From Pseudomonadota bacterium (lineage in GTDB: Bacteria > Pseudomonadota > Gammaproteobacteria > Acidiferrobacterales > Acidiferrobacteraceae): a stretch of DNA of 24,773 nt. The stretch is from positions 1-24,773 of the forward strand of contig JAJYPQ010000012.1 in assembly GCA_021795255.1 (NCBI GenBank). Direction: 5' to 3'. Positions 7,540 through 16,163 of the stretch are shown here, piece after piece. Within the stretch, counting starts at the first letter, position 1. The number at the start of each line of letters is the position of its first letter. The notes beneath the pieces were generated by a model. It saw only the letters and a list, made by a program, of their open reading frames with translations. It was not told the origin of the DNA and made no database searches. The translations under genes were made by a program, and so were the position numbers.

Positions 7540-8682
7540 ATGCCATCCCATCTACCCTATATCGCCGTGAGCACCTTTGACATCCTCGCGCTTGCCGCCG
7601 TCATCGGTGCCCTGGCCACCGGCCTCTGGATTATCCCCGAGGGCGCCCGCGAGTCCTTCCATCGCCGCCTGTGGCGCCTGACCGGATTTGGCCTGGTGGC
7701 GCTCACCGTAAGCAGCCTCGTGCTGCTTGTCGGGCGCACCCTCGAGATGAGCCGCCAATCGCTGCATCATGTCTTCCACTGGCTGCCGCTCGTCGTGCGC
7801 GAGACCTCGTTTGGTCACATATGGATGATACGGCCCGTCATGCTGCTAGGAGCCTGGGCCGCATGGCTCATAGGCCGCAGGCCCGCCCGCCATCGCGCCG
7901 CCTACGCCATCTTGCTTTGCACAGCTGTGATCGCCTTTACGCGCAGCGCCACCGGCCATCCCGCCGATCAAGGACAGTGGACGGCACCGGAATGGATGGA
8001 TTTCGTGCATCTCATGGCGGCCTCGGTCTGGGTCGGGGGGCTTTTTGCGATGTCGGTCGCGATATTCCCGTTTCTATCCCAGGCGCGCCTATCGACACCC
8101 GTCCGCCTCGCCCTCGTGCAGCGGCTCTCGTCGGTGGCGGCGATCGCGCTCGCGGCGATCCTCGTGACGGGTGTGCTATCCGCTTACCACTACCTGGGTG
8201 GCTTTGGCCCGCTCTTTTCTACGGCCTACGGGCACATACTGCTCGTAAAACTCGCGCTCGTCGCCATCGCCATTGCCCTAGGCGCTACCAACCGCTTCGT
8301 ATTCGTGCCGAGGATTCGCGCCGCCCAGTCGGCGTCGCGGCCGCTTACCGCGCCTGCGCACGACACCGACGAGCACGCGTTCTTTCGTCTGGCGCGCTCG
8401 GTGGCAGTCGAGACCGGCTTTCTCGGCGCGGCCCTGGTGGCCGCCGCCGTCCTCTTGCATGGCATGCCGCCAAGCGACATGGCGCACACCATGGCAGGTG
8501 GCGCCGTGGCGCAGGCCCACCAACCGCGGGCACGCTTTGAGCTTACGCGTTTCAAGGAGTCTTCCGGTCCATGCCTTGCGCCGGCCATCTCGACCATCCG
8601 CTATGGGGTCTTGCGCCGTAGCGCGTCCCAGATGAGCAGCCCCGGCACACTAAAGCCACGGTTCCATCACTTGTCGCTATGA
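7540..8682 (+). CDS. copD: copper resistance/uptake membrane protein CopD
   Basis: This is an inner-membrane protein of 380 residues with about eight hydrophobic segments. The CopD hallmark HLMAASVWVGGL (157-168) is present, with its conserved His157, along with several other membrane-embedded His residues. CopD works with CopC in moving copper across the inner membrane. The ATG at 7540 was chosen over an earlier in-frame start at 7468 because the latter lies inside copC and yields a non-membrane, Arg-rich N-terminus; GAGGG at 7526-7530 serves as ribosome binding site. The last 55 or so residues, after the final membrane segment, are polar and unlike the family, which usually ends near residue 310-330. 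This may be read-through of a lost stop or a short frameshift. Confidence 0.88.
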   Translation: MPSHLPYIAVSTFDILALAAVIGALATGLWIIPEGARESFHRRLWRLTGFGLVALTVSSLVLLVGRTLEMSRQSLHHVFHWLPLVVRETSFGHIWMIRPVMLLGAWAAWLIGRRPARHRAAYAILLCTAVIAFTRSATGHPADQGQWTAPEWMDFVHLMAASVWVGGLFAMSVAIFPFLSQARLSTPVRLALVQRLSSVAAIALAAILVTGVLSAYHYLGGFGPLFSTAYGHILLVKLALVAIAIALGATNRFVFVPRIRAAQSASRPLTAPAHDTDEHAFFRLARSVAVETGFLGAALVAAAVLLHGMPPSDMAHTMAGGAVAQAHQPRARFELTRFKESSGPCLAPAISTIRYGVLRRSASQMSSPGTLKPRFHHLSL

Positions 8683-8900
8683 CAGCCTGCCAAGACGGCA
8701 AGAAAGTTGCCGCCCACAAGACGCGGGTAGTTATGTCTACGGCACTGGCGCGTGCACGATCGTTCTTGGGTGCCGCCAGCGGCCGGTCACGACTGCGCTC
8801 CCACGCACCCCGGCACAGACCCTCTTGGCGCTTCTCAATGACAGTCAGTTCAGACCCGTACACTCCAAGGGCCGTGCTTTGCCACCCGGCGCCCACCGGC

Positions 8901-10013
8901 TTAATCGAGACGATGACGAAATAGCCATGTCGCAATCGTCATGCAAAAAAGCCCAATAAGCGCAAGGGGAATATACTGATTCCAGAGAACACCCACACCG
9001 TCCCCTTCCAGAAAGACGCCGCGCAAAATCACCAAAAAATATCGCAATGGATTTACATAGGTCAAATACTGCACGAGTCTCGGCATATTGGAGATCGGGG
9101 TCGCGAAACCAGAAAGGATAATGGCGGGAACAAGAAACAAAAACACACCCAGCAGGCCCTGCTGTTGGGTCGTAGATGCGGAGGAAATCGCAAGTCCTAC
9201 GCCAATCGCTGCGAGCAAAAATAAAAACAATCCCAGATACAAAGCCGCGAGGCTTCCCATTAAAGGCACGTCAAACCAAAATACCGCGACCATAATGATA
9301 AGCGTCGCCTCAAACCCTCCTATCAAAAACCCTGGCACGGCCTTCCCCAACAGAATCTCAAAGGGCTTAAGTGGTGTCACAAGCAACTGGTCAAAGGTCC
9401 CCGCCTCACGCTCCCGGGCCACAGACAGGCCTGTGACCAACATCGCCACCACCAGGGTGAGCAACCCTACAATTCCCGGGACTATGAACCAGCGTGAGTG
9501 CAGGTTGGGATTAAACCACGCCCGCATGACCATCACGGCTTTTGGAGGCGGCCACCCGTGATCCGCAGCCCAGCTGGTATTAAAAGATTGCGTGACGGCG
9601 TTGATATCGTTAAGTGCCAGTAAGGCCGTATTGGAATCGCGGCCATCCACAAAAACCGCGACGTGCGCGCTTTGGTGTTGGGCTAGATCGCGACTGAATC
9701 GAGGACCGATTCGAATGACCGCAAGGGCATCCTTATCGCTTACAATATCGGCCAATCGGCGATCCGTGGTAAGAAATCCGACCAAACGGAAAGTGCGGGA
9801 CCCTTGAAAGCGGGCAATCAGCTCTCGGGACGCGCCGCCCGGGTCTTGATTGTAGATCACAATAGGGATATGCACGAGGTTGAAGGTTGCGGCATAACCA
9901 AACACGATCAGTTGAAGAAGGGGCGGCCCAATCAACACCATCCGGCTTGCCTTATCCCGCAGCAGCGCAAGAAACTCCTTGATGACAAGCGCGCGCACCC
10001 GATACCATGCCAT
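8901..10013 (-). CDS. ABC-2 type efflux permease (YbhR/YhhJ type), second of pair
   Basis: This encodes 370 residues with the ABC-2 (type V exporter) layout: one N-terminal hydrophobic segment (about 20-42), a large extracytoplasmic domain (about 45-170), then five C-terminal hydrophobic segments, with a conserved VAREREAGTFDQLLVTPL segment after the second TM. The ATG at 10013 overlaps the TGA of the upstream permease by one base (TGATG on the minus strand), which fixes the start; an earlier in-frame start at 10109 lies inside that gene. It should pair with the preceding permease as a heterodimer served by the double ATPase. The substrate is unknown. Confidence 0.9.
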   Translation of the reverse strand: MAWYRVRALVIKEFLALLRDKASRMVLIGPPLLQLIVFGYAATFNLVHIPIVIYNQDPGGASRELIARFQGSRTFRLVGFLTTDRRLADIVSDKDALAVIRIGPRFSRDLAQHQSAHVAVFVDGRDSNTALLALNDINAVTQSFNTSWAADHGWPPPKAVMVMRAWFNPNLHSRWFIVPGIVGLLTLVVAMLVTGLSVAREREAGTFDQLLVTPLKPFEILLGKAVPGFLIGGFEATLIIMVAVFWFDVPLMGSLAALYLGLFLFLLAAIGVGLAISSASTTQQQGLLGVFLFLVPAIILSGFATPISNMPRLVQYLTYVNPLRYFLVILRGVFLEGDGVGVLWNQYIPLALIGLFCMTIATWLFRHRLD

Positions 10014-11128
10014 CAGTCCAACCTCTTGCGCGAGATGCGCGCGACAAGTATCAGGAAAAACGCGGCTATGACCACGAGCGCCGCGGCGTTTCGCAAAATG
10101 ACCGGCCATACGTCTCCTGCCAAAAATACCGTCTGCAGAATGGCCACAAAATACCGGGCGGCGACAATATGCGTCAGGAACTGGATCGGCATGGGCATGG
10201 AGTGGATATCAAAAATAAAGCCAGAAAGAATAAAAGCCGGGAGATATGAAACGACAATGGCGATCATACCCGCCACGAATTGATTCTTCGCAATGGTGGA
10301 TATCAGCAGACCCATACCAAGGGCCGCCAGAAGAAAAAGCGCCGCGCAAACAAAAATCACCCATAAAGAACCGACGAGCGGCACCGCAAAAAGCCATACC
10401 GCCATAGCCACCGACAAGGCCATTCCGCCCATTCCCATCAGAAAATAGGGAATCAGTTTGCCAAGTAAAATCTCATCCATCCCAGCCGGCGAGGCCATAA
10501 GGGCTTCCATGGTTCCGCGCTCCCATTCACGGGCCACGACGAGGGCCGTCAGTAGTGCCCCAATTAAGGTCATGATGATGGCAATCAGCCCTGGCACCAA
10601 GTAATCGTGACTGCGCAGGGCCGCGTTGAACCACACACGGCTTCGCACATCAACGGGTACCACAAGCGGCTGCCCTTTGTGCGCTACCGTTTGCGACAAC
10701 CAGTTACCATAAACCCCCTGAATATACCCTTCGATGATGTTGGCATTGTTCGCGTTGACGCCGTTTACGACGACGTTTATCGATGCGGGTTTCTGAGTCT
10801 GCGTCGCGCGGCTAAAATCGGAACGTAACCAAATGATACCGTCGACCTTGCGTCTCATTAAAGCGCGACGTGCCGCGGGCATATTGGCGTAGAACATCGG
10901 GCGAAAGTAAGGCGAGTCTTCAAAGCCCGCCCAGAATGCATTGGTTTGGGCGGTAGGACGGCCTGCCACAAGCGCCACCGGAATATGCCGGGCGTCAAGG
11001 GACACGCCATAGCCAAACAACAAAAGCAAGAAAAGCGGCATCACAAAGGCGATCGCGATGGCCGACGGGTCGCGCAAGATCTGGAGAGCTTCTTTGCGAA
11101 TCAGTCCCAGAATACGCCGGCTATTCAA
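10013..11128 (-). CDS. ABC-2 type efflux permease (YbhS/YhhJ type), first of pair
   Basis: This encodes 371 residues with the same layout as its downstream neighbour: N-terminal TM (about 24-43), extracytoplasmic domain (45-175), and five C-terminal TMs, with VAREWERGTMEALMASP marking the cytoplasmic coupling region. Its ATG overlaps the stop of the ATPase gene by four bases and its stop overlaps the next permease start, so it is translationally coupled on both sides. It acts in the inner membrane as one half of the translocation pore. The E. coli YbhFSR/YhiI-RbbA-YhhJ systems are the closest model I can name; they have been linked to drug and cation export, but substrate prediction from sequence is not safe. 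Confidence 0.9.
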   Translation of the reverse strand: MNSRRILGLIRKEALQILRDPSAIAIAFVMPLFLLLLFGYGVSLDARHIPVALVAGRPTAQTNAFWAGFEDSPYFRPMFYANMPAARRALMRRKVDGIIWLRSDFSRATQTQKPASINVVVNGVNANNANIIEGYIQGVYGNWLSQTVAHKGQPLVVPVDVRSRVWFNAALRSHDYLVPGLIAIIMTLIGALLTALVVAREWERGTMEALMASPAGMDEILLGKLIPYFLMGMGGMALSVAMAVWLFAVPLVGSLWVIFVCAALFLLAALGMGLLISTIAKNQFVAGMIAIVVSYLPAFILSGFIFDIHSMPMPIQFLTHIVAARYFVAILQTVFLAGDVWPVILRNAAALVVIAAFFLILVARISRKRLD

Positions 11129-12867
11129 GAGACCCTCCGCGTTTGGGCCTCATGGGCCTCGATCAAGGATACGAAGGCGTCATCCATGGTGGGATCCGGA
11201 ATCTTTGGGCTACGCGCCTGCTCGCGAATCCCATCCGGGGTACCTGCCGCCAAAATGCTCCCAAGCGACATCAACACAAGCGCGTCACAGTACTCCGCCT
11301 CTTCCATGAAATGGGTGGTTACCATAATCGTGACGCCACTTTCGGCTAAAGCATTGATGCGCCCCCAAAATTCCCGGCGGGCCAAGGGATCTACGCCGGA
11401 TGTGGGCTCATCTAGAAAAAGAATATCCGGCTCATGGATCAGTGCGCAGGCAAGCGCTAGCCGCTGCTTAAACCCTAGCGGCAGGTTGCCGGCATTGGTA
11501 TCGAGATAGGGCTTAAGTTCAAAGGCCTGAGTCGCCCAAAGAAGACGGTCTTTGCGACGTACCCCCTGTAGACCATAGACCGAGGCGAAGAAGGCCAGGT
11601 TCTGGGCGACGCTCAGGTTTGTATAGAGCGAAAACCTCTGCGACATATACCCAATATGGCTACGCGCCTCGGCAGCGGCCTTACGCCCATCGACACCGGC
11701 GATGAGCAGACTGCCGGAAGATGGCGGCAACAAACCGCAAAGCATCCGGAAGGTCGTGGTTTTTCCGGCTCCATTGGCCCCCAAAAGACCAAAAATCTGG
11801 CCGCGCTCGACACGAAAACTAATGGCTTTCACGGCCTCGAACGCGCCGAAAAACCGCCGCAGTTCCCGCACCTCTATGATCGGTTGATCGGGCGAATGCG
11901 CGACCATTTTGTGTGGGGTGGCGGTGATCGAGAGGCTTTGCGCCCCTGCCGCCGGCGCCTCATAAAGGGTATCCATGAAAGCGTCTTCAAGGCGTGCGGC
12001 GACCGGCGCAAACGCGATCTCGGGCAACTCCGGGAGAGTTTTGTTTTTTTGAAGCACCACCCGCACGCCATCGCGCGAAACCACGGTATCGACGAATTCG
12101 TGCCGATCCTTCACTTTTGCGAGAATGGCGCGGCGATGCAGACTCTTCGATGTCGCCACGAAACTGCGTCCTGCCACACGGTCACGCAGGTCAGCGGGCG
12201 CCCCTTGATCCTGTATTCGGCCCTTTTGGATGATAAACACGTGCTGGCAACGCTCGGCCTCATCTAAATAGGCGGTCGAAATCAAAGCCGTCATCCCTTC
12301 CTTCGAGACGAGATCGGTGACAATCACCCAGAGCTCGCGGCGCGATATAGGATCTACCCCCACGGTGGGCTCATCGAGAAGAAGCAAGCGCGGGGGGCGA
12401 ATCAAGGTACAGGCAAGGCCGAGCTTTTGTTTCATGCCCCCGGAAAGATCGCCCGCAAGCCTCCGCCCAAACGGCCCAAGCCCCGTCAGGCGCAAAAGTT
12501 CGGCATAACGGGCCGGACGCGCCTCGTTTGGGAAGGCATGCAGGTCCGAAAAAAGGTCGAGATTTTCCTGGACCGTGAGATCCTCATAAAGCCCGAAACG
12601 CTGGGGCATATAACCCACGGATCCCTGGATCGTGCCTGCGGCCTTGCGACTATCCCAGCCAAGGGTCACCACGGAACCTGCATCCGGCACAAATAGGCCC
12701 GCCGCAAGCCGCATAAGGGTCGTTTTACCGGCCCCATCGGGTCCGAGCAGGCCTATAATGCCGCTTCCCGACAGGCTGAAGCTCACCTGAGAGAGGGCAT
12801 TCACGCGCTGTGTGCCAGACCGAAACGACTTGGTCACGCCCTCCAGCACCAAAACGGGCGCTGTCAT
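11125..12867 (-). CDS. double-NBD ABC transporter ATPase (YbhF type)
   Basis: Two ABC ATPase domains are fused in 580 residues. NBD1: Walker A GPDGAGKT (42-49), signature LSGGM (140-144), Walker B LLLLDE (160-165), and STAYLDEAE, where the switch His is Ala198. NBD2: Walker A GANGAGKT (362-369), an altered signature LPLGF (461-465), Walker B ILFLDE (481-486) and an intact H-loop His518. The linker is about 220-325. The site built from NBD1 Walker A and NBD2 signature is therefore degenerate, whereas the opposite site is complete; I recall the same pattern in YbhF homologues. It energises the two permeases encoded downstream, with a four-base ATG/TGA overlap to the next gene. It starts directly after the HlyD stop (TGAGATG). 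Confidence 0.93.
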   Translation of the reverse strand: MTAPVLVLEGVTKSFRSGTQRVNALSQVSFSLSGSGIIGLLGPDGAGKTTLMRLAAGLFVPDAGSVVTLGWDSRKAAGTIQGSVGYMPQRFGLYEDLTVQENLDLFSDLHAFPNEARPARYAELLRLTGLGPFGRRLAGDLSGGMKQKLGLACTLIRPPRLLLLDEPTVGVDPISRRELWVIVTDLVSKEGMTALISTAYLDEAERCQHVFIIQKGRIQDQGAPADLRDRVAGRSFVATSKSLHRRAILAKVKDRHEFVDTVVSRDGVRVVLQKNKTLPELPEIAFAPVAARLEDAFMDTLYEAPAAGAQSLSITATPHKMVAHSPDQPIIEVRELRRFFGAFEAVKAISFRVERGQIFGLLGANGAGKTTTFRMLCGLLPPSSGSLLIAGVDGRKAAAEARSHIGYMSQRFSLYTNLSVAQNLAFFASVYGLQGVRRKDRLLWATQAFELKPYLDTNAGNLPLGFKQRLALACALIHEPDILFLDEPTSGVDPLARREFWGRINALAESGVTIMVTTHFMEEAEYCDALVLMSLGSILAAGTPDGIREQARSPKIPDPTMDDAFVSLIEAHEAQTRRVS

Positions 12868-12868
12868 C

Positions 12869-13903
12869 TCATGGCCCGCAGCGGTGACCGGCTAAAGAGG
12901 TATGCGTGGCGGACTTGCGTAACGGAATCACGACAGTAACAGGCATCCCAAGCCGCAGAGCGCCCGTCGGATTGCAGGCGTACGCTCGCACCTGATAGAC
13001 CAACTGACTGCGCAACTGCGTGGTCTCGACGGCCTTCGGGGTAAATTCCGCAGTAGGAGAAACATAACCGATCCAGCCCACGAAACGCTTGTGCGGAAAA
13101 TCCTGATTTTCGAGATAAGCGCGCATACCGGGCACGACACGCGCCAGTTGCGTTTCCGGAACATAAGCGCGCGCCCATACCGGATTATTAAGGGCAATGG
13201 TAAAAACAGGCGCTTGCGGGGTGGCGATATCACCCGGCTCCAATATCCGATTCTCCACCACACCATCGGCCGTGGCGTATAGCTTGGTGTCGGTAAGCTC
13301 ACGTAGTGCCAATGCCAGGTTTCCCTGCGCCACCCCCAAGGCCGCGCGCGCCGCTGCGATATCCTCTTTACGGGGACCCTTGATGGCCAAAATCAAGGCC
13401 TGTCGGTCCGCACGCAAGACTGCGCGCGCCGCCTGCATCGCGCGCGCTGCATTGTCCACGGCCTGATGAGACACATAATGCGAGGCCAGCAGGGCCGCCA
13501 GCCGGTGATAGGTGAGTTGCGCGTTACGCCAATCCGTGGTCGCCCCTGCGACCTTGGCGCGCGCGGCGATGATCTCCTCGGGCCGACTGCCCGCAAGCAG
13601 GCGTGCTAAAATCTGTCGCTGCTGGGCGACTTGCGCGCGAGCCTTTAAAACCGCATCCTGAAATCGCACCGGATCCATCTCGGCCACCAAAAGGCCCGGG
13701 CGCACCCGGTCGCCCTCCTCCACCGTCAGTCTCTGGATCCGGCCCGTATCATCGAACGCAAGTTCCACCTGCCGAATATCGATGTTGCCGTAAATCTTGA
13801 TGCTGCGGGCCGCGCTCTTGTGATGTCTTGCAAAAAACCAAATGCCAAGGCCGCCCACGAGAATCACGGCCACCCCTATCATAATGATTCGCTTACGCTT
13901 CAT
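12869..13903 (-). CDS. HlyD/YbhG-type membrane fusion protein
   Basis: This encodes 344 residues. An N-terminal membrane anchor (about 6-24) is followed by a split lipoyl/barrel-sandwich domain (about 38-75 and 205-235), a long Ala/Arg/Gln-rich helical hairpin between them (about 78-200), and a C-terminal beta-barrel domain (about 240-335). It links the inner-membrane ABC complex to TolC across the periplasm. The ATG overlaps the last bases of the TolC gene (ATGA) and is preceded by GGAG. The final residues after VIPLRKS are polar and poorly conserved-looking, but the stop two bases before the ATPase ATG fits an operon. Confidence 0.92.
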   Translation of the reverse strand: MKRKRIIMIGVAVILVGGLGIWFFARHHKSAARSIKIYGNIDIRQVELAFDDTGRIQRLTVEEGDRVRPGLLVAEMDPVRFQDAVLKARAQVAQQRQILARLLAGSRPEEIIAARAKVAGATTDWRNAQLTYHRLAALLASHYVSHQAVDNAARAMQAARAVLRADRQALILAIKGPRKEDIAAARAALGVAQGNLALALRELTDTKLYATADGVVENRILEPGDIATPQAPVFTIALNNPVWARAYVPETQLARVVPGMRAYLENQDFPHKRFVGWIGYVSPTAEFTPKAVETTQLRSQLVYQVRAYACNPTGALRLGMPVTVVIPLRKSATHTSLAGHRCGP

Positions 13904-15288
13904 GGTCGCTCCAAACGGGAAGCCTGCGATTTCGCAAAATGTTGCGCTGCCCCAATAGAACCCTTATGTGGCCGGTTCGTAAGCAGTGCATTGATCGCCA
14001 AGACGTCTCGCGGTTTCAAAACTCCCACCGCCGCTTTCAACTCCACGCGCGCCATAATCTGGTTATAAAGGGCCACCTCGTAGCTGCGTTCCGCGGCCGC
14101 GTATTGGGTTGCCACCGTCAGCACATCGATAAAGGAACGGGTCCCCACTTGATAGCCTTTGCGGGTCCCGGCAAGCGAAATCCGGGCGGCGGTAAGCGCT
14201 TGCGAAGCAGCCTGCATCTGCGCGACGCTTGTCTGCATATTCAAAAACGCCGTTTCTGTCTGCAAACGAATGTCGTCACGCACATGGCGCAAGCGGTTTT
14301 GGCTCACCGAAACGGCAGCCTGGGCTTGGCCGGTGGCGGCCGATATCCCGCCGCCTTGGTAGATTGGGAAAAAGAGATTGATACTGGCGCCCATTTGGTT
14401 GACCTCGACCCCGGGCAGCAGTTCACCAAGGCCGTGCTGAGCCTCCATTTGAATCGTCAAGGTCGGCCAGCCGGCTCGTTCATGATATCTCACGGCCGCT
14501 TGTGCGGTCTTAAGATCAGCCTTCGCTTGGCGCAATAACGGCTGATTTCGCAAAGCCATCGCAACCCACGGCTCCATCCGGTCCGGGTGGGGCAATTGCG
14601 GCTGTATACGACCCACGTCCCATAATGCTGTCACCGGAAAGTGCGTCAGTTGCTTTAATTGTTGGCGCGCCACGGCCACTGCATTTTGTGCGAGAATCAG
14701 GCTTGCGGTGGCGGCATCGCAATCGGCGCGCGCTTCCTGGACGGCAATGACATCGCCTGTACCGACCGCCAGAAAGGCCTTGGCTTGCCGATAAAGTCCG
14801 ACAAGCAAATGGTGTTGATGGCGTGCCACGCGCGCCAATGCCTGCGCCTGCAAGACCCCGAAATAGGCGCGCGTCACGGCCACAATCAAATTTTGTTGGG
14901 CCGCTGCCAGAGCCGCCTCGCCCTGACGCACCTGGCTATCGGCTATGTCCATGGCGCTGAGTGCCTGGCCATTAAATAGCGGTTGTGTGAGCGTAAGACT
15001 GTACGTATCGGAAAGATAATCGGTAAGAATCGGTAGGCCAATACCGGTCACGTGCGCACGGTTCTCGCCTACACTGGCCGCGGCCCCCAGATGCGGATAC
15101 AACGCCGACCGCGCCAACGGTTCCCCCGCGCGGTCTTCGGCCAACTGCGCCCGGGCTTGCGCCAGGACCGGATCGCGCGCAACGGCCTCATGATAAGCGG
15201 TGAGCAGTGTCTCTGCGTAAGCATGCCCCGGGACGACCCACAACAACGCGCCAATCGTGGCAAGCTTGGCGAGTAAGCGAGGCCCCAT
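13900..15288 (-). CDS. TolC-family outer-membrane efflux protein
   Basis: This encodes 462 residues. The signal peptide (1-25, cleaved after Ala-Tyr-Ala) is followed by two OEP repeats rich in long Ala/Gln/Leu helices with the family pattern YPxLG (about 64-68) and a second Pro-containing turn GWPTLT about 210 residues later; the beta-strands GAAASV and GASINLFFPIYQGG correspond to the barrel hairpins. It is the outer-membrane duct of the pump and the first gene of the five-gene operon. I chose the ATG at 15288 because GGGAGG lies nine bases upstream and a signal peptide follows at once; an earlier start at 15342 would add an Arg-rich segment before the signal. Confidence 0.92.
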   Translation of the reverse strand: MGPRLLAKLATIGALLWVVPGHAYAETLLTAYHEAVARDPVLAQARAQLAEDRAGEPLARSALYPHLGAAASVGENRAHVTGIGLPILTDYLSDTYSLTLTQPLFNGQALSAMDIADSQVRQGEAALAAAQQNLIVAVTRAYFGVLQAQALARVARHQHHLLVGLYRQAKAFLAVGTGDVIAVQEARADCDAATASLILAQNAVAVARQQLKQLTHFPVTALWDVGRIQPQLPHPDRMEPWVAMALRNQPLLRQAKADLKTAQAAVRYHERAGWPTLTIQMEAQHGLGELLPGVEVNQMGASINLFFPIYQGGGISAATGQAQAAVSVSQNRLRHVRDDIRLQTETAFLNMQTSVAQMQAASQALTAARISLAGTRKGYQVGTRSFIDVLTVATQYAAAERSYEVALYNQIMARVELKAAVGVLKPRDVLAINALLTNRPHKGSIGAAQHFAKSQASRLERP

Positions 15289-15730
15289 GATGCGTAGCCT
15301 CCCGTGTCGCCGTAAGGAAGAGAACGGACGCGCCCTTCTCACAGTATCAGCACTCCACCCTTAAGGACCGCTCCACCACCTAAACACCCCCTTTGTCGAT
15401 ACCGCTCGTGACTATCATGGGAGCGGTCCCAGGCCTCCGTGATTCAGACCTCGTCCTGGCTCAAAGATCGCCGTCTGCGCCGCCCCATGGCCTAACCACG
15501 ATCTATGCCCGCCACCAAGCCCGCAACCCCAGTCGTAATCACGCGGGTCCGACTGCTATTTTTACGTCCCCCCTTTTTTTAGCCGCCCGGCACATAGCCC
15601 AGGCTAGCTCGTCTGCCGAAATGCGGCCATCCGCCCCTTGGTATCAGACTCAAACCCATCACAAGGGTTTAGTCTGCGTCACGCGTCTCTACGCCTTTCT
15701 CTTAAAGACTCAGGGGCCTCATGCTTGCCT
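15289..15730. other. upstream region of the efflux operon
   Basis: This 440-bp stretch has no credible gene and should hold the TolC-operon promoter on the minus strand. I see no consensus -10/-35 pair. A direct repeat GGTGGAGCG / GGTGGAGTG (minus strand, about 15350-15378), with ACCCTTAAGG between the copies (plus-strand reading, 15357-15366), may be a regulator site. No regulator gene lies next to it. Confidence 0.35.
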
Positions 15731-15859
15731 TCATTCGGCATTCTGGGTGACCCTAATCGCACACTCGTGCGCGCGCCTCTCCTGGCGGCGCAGATGATGC
15801 GTGCCGGCCTTCCTGGTAAAGCGCACGACGGCCGCACGCGGCGCGGCCCTTTTGTTCAT
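15731..15859 (-). CDS. possible small basic protein, 42 aa
   Basis: This encodes 42 residues, starting Met-Asn-Lys-Arg-Ala-Ala, rich in Arg, His and Ala, with one Cys and no hydrophobic segment. I recognise no family. The main support is a GGAG Shine-Dalgarno exactly six bases before the ATG (15866-15869 on the minus strand), unusual for chance frames in this GC-rich gap. A TATATA element near 16069-16074 could drive it, but the leader would be long. It may be a real small protein or an accident of composition. Confidence 0.3.
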   Translation of the reverse strand: MNKRAAPRAAVVRFTRKAGTHHLRRQERRAHECAIRVTQNAE

Positions 15860-16163
15860 GGAAATCTCCAATCCCCGCATCGGTTGCGCAACAGCCGTCT
15901 TTGCCGTCACGCGCATCCCCGGTCTCAGCCCCTCTTGTCTTGCACGCCTACACAATCTCGCAGCGAAGCTACCTCAAGCGCCTAACAAACACGCGACCTA
16001 TAGGGGCGACGTAAGACCGACGAACGACGCCGTTTTCCTTCAAGGCCGCCATTTGAAAACACGTTTTTATATATGCCGTTTCCAGCGCCGCACATAACCT
16101 CGCATCGTCGCATGCAGCGACTTTTTTAACCTACGCCCGGCGTCTCGAGGGGTTTAATACCCA
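15860..16163. other. intergenic region downstream of the small-protein operon
   Basis: About 300 bp without a supported gene. It holds a T-rich patch with TATATA on both strands (about 16068-16074) and a small hairpin followed by six T on the plus strand (16109-16129), an orphan terminator with no plus-strand gene before it. Confidence 0.35.
16109..16129 (+). terminator. hairpin plus T6, plus-strand intrinsic terminator candidate
   Basis: GTCGC-ATGCA-GCGAC followed directly by TTTTTT gives a five-base-pair GC-rich stem with a U-tract on the plus strand. No plus-strand gene precedes it, so it could end an unannotated small RNA or antisense transcript; the short stem makes chance possible. Confidence 0.3.

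Noticed and set aside
15638..16097. Plus-strand frames of about 100 codons upstream of the small-protein operon
   Set aside because: No Shine-Dalgarno, Arg/Ser/Pro-rich, and mutually overlapping in different frames.
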